From the NCBI GenBank assembly GCA_003648125.1, contig QMOE01000093.1, positions 1 to 7,593 of the forward strand: a DNA stretch of 7,593 nt. Direction: 5' to 3'. Every line of letters begins with the position of its first letter. Position 1 is the stretch's first letter. Source of the stretch: Chloroflexota bacterium. GTDB taxonomy: Bacteria; Chloroflexota; Anaerolineae; B4-G1. The notes beneath the pieces were generated by a model that was not told the DNA's origin, searched no databases, and was given only the letters and a program-made list of their open reading frames with translations. A program made the translations under genes and the position numbers. Shown here in pieces: positions 4,968 through 7,593 of the stretch.

Positions 4968-6919
4968 CGGCGGTCTCCACCTGTCTGCCTCGGCCAGAAG
5001 GCGATCACTGTGCCCGCCACCATCAGCCCTCCGCCAATCCACAGCCACATCACCAGTGGATTGACCAGAATCAGGAAAGAGGCCAGTTCTCCATATTCCT
5101 CCCATCCGATCAAGGCGACGTACAAGTCCTCTCGGAGCGTGCTCAGCACGGCCACCTCCGAGACCCGCTGTTGCATGTTGGAATGGAGGTTAAGCTCCGG
5201 CGACAACGCGGTTCGCGGGCGCTCTCCTTGCATCACGCGCAGGGTCGCCCGCGCGCGCTCTTTATCGGGCAGAGTCTCGAACTCGATGCCCTCGTAGATC
5301 AGGGTGTAGCCGCCAACGGTGACCTTTTCTCCCCGGTTGAGGGCCACCAGCCGCTCAGTCCTGTACACCGACGAGCCGGTAATCCCGGCGAAGATGAGTA
5401 CGATGGACAGGTGCACCAGGTAGCCCCCGTACCGGCGGCGGGCCTTGCCCATCAGCCTGACCAGGGCCAGCACGGGGTTTTTCCCTCTCTGTCGCCGGAC
5501 GACAACCCCGTGCACAAGTTCAATCAAGGTGGACGTAGCAACGAAGGCGCACACGCTGAAGGAGACCACAGCGAGGGCGTGGCGCACCCCGCCAACGACA
5601 AGGCCGATGGCGACCAGGACAGCGACACCGGCGGGCACGATCAGCCTACGTTTCAACCTGTCAGTCCGCGTTCCGCCCCAGGCCAGCAGCGGACAGACTC
5701 CGGCGAGGACGACGGTTATCAGCGCCAGCGGGCCTATCGCCCGCTCGTAAAATGCCTGGCCCAGGGCCGCCGGGGTGCCGTACACGATCTCCATGATGGC
5801 CGGGAACAGCGTGCCCAGCAGCACGGCCAGGGCCATGCCCACGAACAGAAGGTTGCTCAGCAGTAATCCTCCCTCGCGGGAGAGCAGGTTTCTCAAATCT
5901 TGCTTACCGGCCAGTTCACGGTGACGGGAGAGGACGAGGCCGATCACCAGCGCCAGCCAGGCGGCGATGAATCCCAAGAAATAGTAGCCGACGTGTGAGC
6001 GACTGAAAGCGTGCACGGACTGGATGAATCCGCTGCGGGTAATGAAAGTGGCGAACACGCACAGCAGGAAAGTGGTGGTGATCAAACCGACGTTCCACGT
6101 TCTGAATATCCCCCGCCGCTCCTCGGCCATCATCGAGTGGAGCATTGCCGTGCCGGTCAGCCAGGGGATGAGCGAGGAGTTCTCCACCGGGTCCCAAGAC
6201 CAGTAGCCGCCCCAGCCCAGTTCGCGGTACGCCCACCACGCACCGAGGAGGATGCCTACCCCCAGCGTGCCCCAGGCGAACAGACTCCACGGGCGTGCGC
6301 TGCGTAGCCAGCTCCCATCCAGACGGCCGGTGATCAGGGCGGCCACCGCCAGGGCGAAAGGCACGGTGAACGCCGCGTAAGCGACGAAGATCAGCGGCGG
6401 GTGGATGACCATAGCCACGTTCTGCAACAGGGGATTCAGCCCAAAGCCCTCGGTTGGGGCCGTTGGCAACCGGGCAAAAGGGTTCGTCTCGAAGACCAGA
6501 ACCGCAGTGAAGAGGGCCTGGGTGACAGCCAGCACGGCCATTGCATAGGGGCGCAGAGGGGTCAGCCACGGCCCGCGTTGTGTCATCAGCACCAGAGCGA
6601 ATCCCGATATCAACCACAGCCACAGGAGCAGTGAGCCTTCCTGTCCGGCCCACAGAGCCGAGAGGGTGTAAACCAGGGGCAGGATGGTTGAGGTGTGGTC
6701 GTACACGTATTTGACCTGGAACTGGCGGGTCACCAGCGCGTAGGCCAGGATGGCCACTGCCAGTGTGACCAAGCCGCAGGCGGCGACCATGCCTTTGTCC
6801 GCACTGGATGCCAGCCGGGGATAGTTTCGCCTGGTTCCCACAATGAAGGCTACGGCCGCGTACAGCGCCGCAGCCAGGGCCAGTGCCAGCGACCAATAGC
6901 CGAAGTCTGCGATCACCAC
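4964..6919 (-). CDS. ccmF: CcmF/CcsA-superfamily cytochrome c heme lyase subunit
   Basis: The product has 651 residues from the GTG at 6919 and many membrane segments. The tryptophan-rich heme-handling motif WGGYWSWDPVENSSLIPW spans residues 236-253. The four family histidines are present: H173 (VIHPP), H261 (AMLHSM), H303 (SVHAF) and H503 (YLVHLS). The first three fall at the positions I recall for E. coli CcmF (173, 261, 303). A large periplasmic domain (about 515-600) precedes the last membrane helix. CcmF receives heme from holo-CcmE and attaches it to apocytochrome c with CcmH and CcmI. A TTG nine bases upstream (6928) is also possible, but it lies only 2 bases after the GGGAG ribosome binding site. 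The GTG at 6919 has an 11-base spacing, longer than ideal. The gene overlaps ccmA by ATGA and begins about 25 bases after the DUF47 gene. Confidence 0.95.
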   Translation of the reverse strand: MVIADFGYWSLALALAAALYAAVAFIVGTRRNYPRLASSADKGMVAACGLVTLAVAILAYALVTRQFQVKYVYDHTSTILPLVYTLSALWAGQEGSLLLWLWLISGFALVLMTQRGPWLTPLRPYAMAVLAVTQALFTAVLVFETNPFARLPTAPTEGFGLNPLLQNVAMVIHPPLIFVAYAAFTVPFALAVAALITGRLDGSWLRSARPWSLFAWGTLGVGILLGAWWAYRELGWGGYWSWDPVENSSLIPWLTGTAMLHSMMAEERRGIFRTWNVGLITTTFLLCVFATFITRSGFIQSVHAFSRSHVGYYFLGFIAAWLALVIGLVLSRHRELAGKQDLRNLLSREGGLLLSNLLFVGMALAVLLGTLFPAIMEIVYGTPAALGQAFYERAIGPLALITVVLAGVCPLLAWGGTRTDRLKRRLIVPAGVAVLVAIGLVVGGVRHALAVVSFSVCAFVATSTLIELVHGVVVRRQRGKNPVLALVRLMGKARRRYGGYLVHLSIVLIFAGITGSSVYRTERLVALNRGEKVTVGGYTLIYEGIEFETLPDKERARATLRVMQGERPRTALSPELNLHSNMQQRVSEVAVLSTLREDLYVALIGWEEYGELASFLILVNPLVMWLWIGGGLMVAGTVIAFWPRQTGGDRR

Positions 6920-6944
6920 CGAGTACAATTCTCCCTTCGGGTGC

Positions 6945-7571
6945 CTACGTCATCTTCACCACGATGTCGGAGATGATGTTCGCCGCCTCATCACCCCGGT
7001 CGGCGCAGTTGCTCAGATGCCGGTATATCTCCCGCAGTTTGAGCATCTGCACTATATGGTGGACGTCCTCTGGTCCGTTGAACAAGTCGGCCAAAGCCTC
7101 GCGGTAAACAGTCTCCACCCGGTTCTCCAGCGCCTTGGCCCGCATGGCGTGCTCGCTGGCCACCCCAGGATGCCCTTGCAGGCGCAGCATGGCCATGTGA
7201 AGCTCGGTCGCCGCATCCTCCAACAGCGACACCATGCGCCGCAAGTAAGGAGTAGGCTGCACGTTCAGGATCGTCATCTCTTCCACAGTGGTATACGCGT
7301 AATCTATGACGTCGTCAACGGCCCGCGACAGGGCAAAGATGTCCTCGCGGTCAATGGGGGTGACGAAGGTGCGGTTAAGCTCGTCAATCAGGATGCGGCG
7401 CAGCTCGTCGGCCTCTTTCTCAGCCTTGCGCACCTGCCTGGCCGTCTCCTCACTGGGAGCTTTCATGAACTCTGTGAGAGCCTCCATGCCCTCCAGAGTC
7501 TTGGCCGCTTGCTCGATGATCAGGCGCAGAAATTTGTCCTGACGGGGCTTGAAGAGATTTCGTAGACCCAT
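6945..7571 (-). CDS. DUF47 family protein (PhoU-like, Pit accessory type)
   Basis: The product has 208 residues, all helical, the usual DUF47 length. Landmarks are the N-terminal MGLRNLFKPRQDKF, the metal-site-like EKEAD (51-55), TPIDREDIFALSRAVDDVID (71-90), and a C-terminal CADRGDEAANII, which repeats the PhoU-type acidic pattern. PhoU-like proteins bind metal ions and adjust phosphate uptake. DUF47 members are usually encoded beside a PiT-type phosphate transporter and are thought to regulate it. No transporter is visible here: the next gene downstream is ccmF, after a gap of about 25 bases, so co-transcription with the cytochrome maturation genes is likely. A transporter could lie upstream beyond the window. 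The start ATG at 7571 is supported by AAGGAG about 7 bases upstream. The promoter is not seen within the 22 remaining bases. Confidence 0.92.
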   Translation of the reverse strand: MGLRNLFKPRQDKFLRLIIEQAAKTLEGMEALTEFMKAPSEETARQVRKAEKEADELRRILIDELNRTFVTPIDREDIFALSRAVDDVIDYAYTTVEEMTILNVQPTPYLRRMVSLLEDAATELHMAMLRLQGHPGVASEHAMRAKALENRVETVYREALADLFNGPEDVHHIVQMLKLREIYRHLSNCADRGDEAANIISDIVVKMT

Positions 7572-7593
7572 ATCTCACTCCTTACTCAACTTA

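Noticed and set aside
4968..5105. N-terminal extension of ccmA inside the end of ccmF
   Set aside because: The extension is the out-of-frame image of ccmF. The ABC domain begins at the Met of the ATGA overlap, a typical coupled start.
5171..6896. Long frames on both strands within ccmF
   Set aside because: They are rich in Arg, Gly, Pro, Gln and His, as expected of shadows of a GC-rich membrane protein. The ccmF frame has the WWD motif and all conserved histidines.
7017..7565. Plus-strand 182-codon frame opposite the DUF47 gene
   Set aside because: It is antisense to a clear family member, with no ribosome binding site or recognisable motif.

Overview
The window is high-GC bacterial DNA with seven clear protein genes, one possible small upstream reading frame, three promoters of the sigma-70 type and one strong intrinsic terminator. 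The best guess for the source is Chloroflexota (an Anaerolineae-like lineage). The main support is the long proline/threonine/alanine linker of the PTATPT type in an exported enzyme, a style common in that phylum, together with the gene content. No ribosomal RNA or other marker gene is present, so this is an inference.

Layout. (1) 1-705, minus strand: the N-terminal 235 codons of a membrane-anchored polysaccharide deacetylase, cut by the window edge. (2) 706-924: a divergent promoter region in which two TTGACA-N17-TAT promoters face away from each other as an imperfect mirror image. (3) 925-1803, plus strand: an RpiR/MurR-type regulator (HTH plus SIS domain), followed by a hairpin and a 14-bp-stem terminator at 1871-1907. 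(4) 1931-3541, plus strand: a promoter, then a two-gene operon. Its first gene is an 86-residue protein that looks like a free-standing subtilisin prodomain (I9-like). Its second gene is a 420-residue subtilisin-family (S8) protease that carries its own related prodomain and has no signal peptide. (5) 3557-7571, minus strand: a tight cluster transcribed towards the protease in the order DUF47/PhoU-like protein, ccmF, ccmA, ccmB. ccmF and ccmA overlap by ATGA. ccmA and ccmB are separated by five tandem heptamers.

How the genes may work together. The regulator and the deacetylase share a mirrored promoter region, which suggests joint control; RpiR-type proteins usually sense phosphosugars, and the deacetylase probably acts on an amino-sugar polymer of the envelope. 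The 86-residue protein probably folds, inhibits or escorts the protease made from the same mRNA. CcmA and CcmB are the ATPase and a membrane subunit of the CcmABCD heme-handling complex, and CcmF is part of the heme ligation machinery, so this cluster serves cytochrome c maturation. The DUF47 gene at its head is normally found next to a PiT phosphate transporter, and no such gene is visible here. The most notable points are the free-standing prodomain paralogue beside its protease, the mirrored promoters, and the heptamer array ending exactly at the ccmB start codon.
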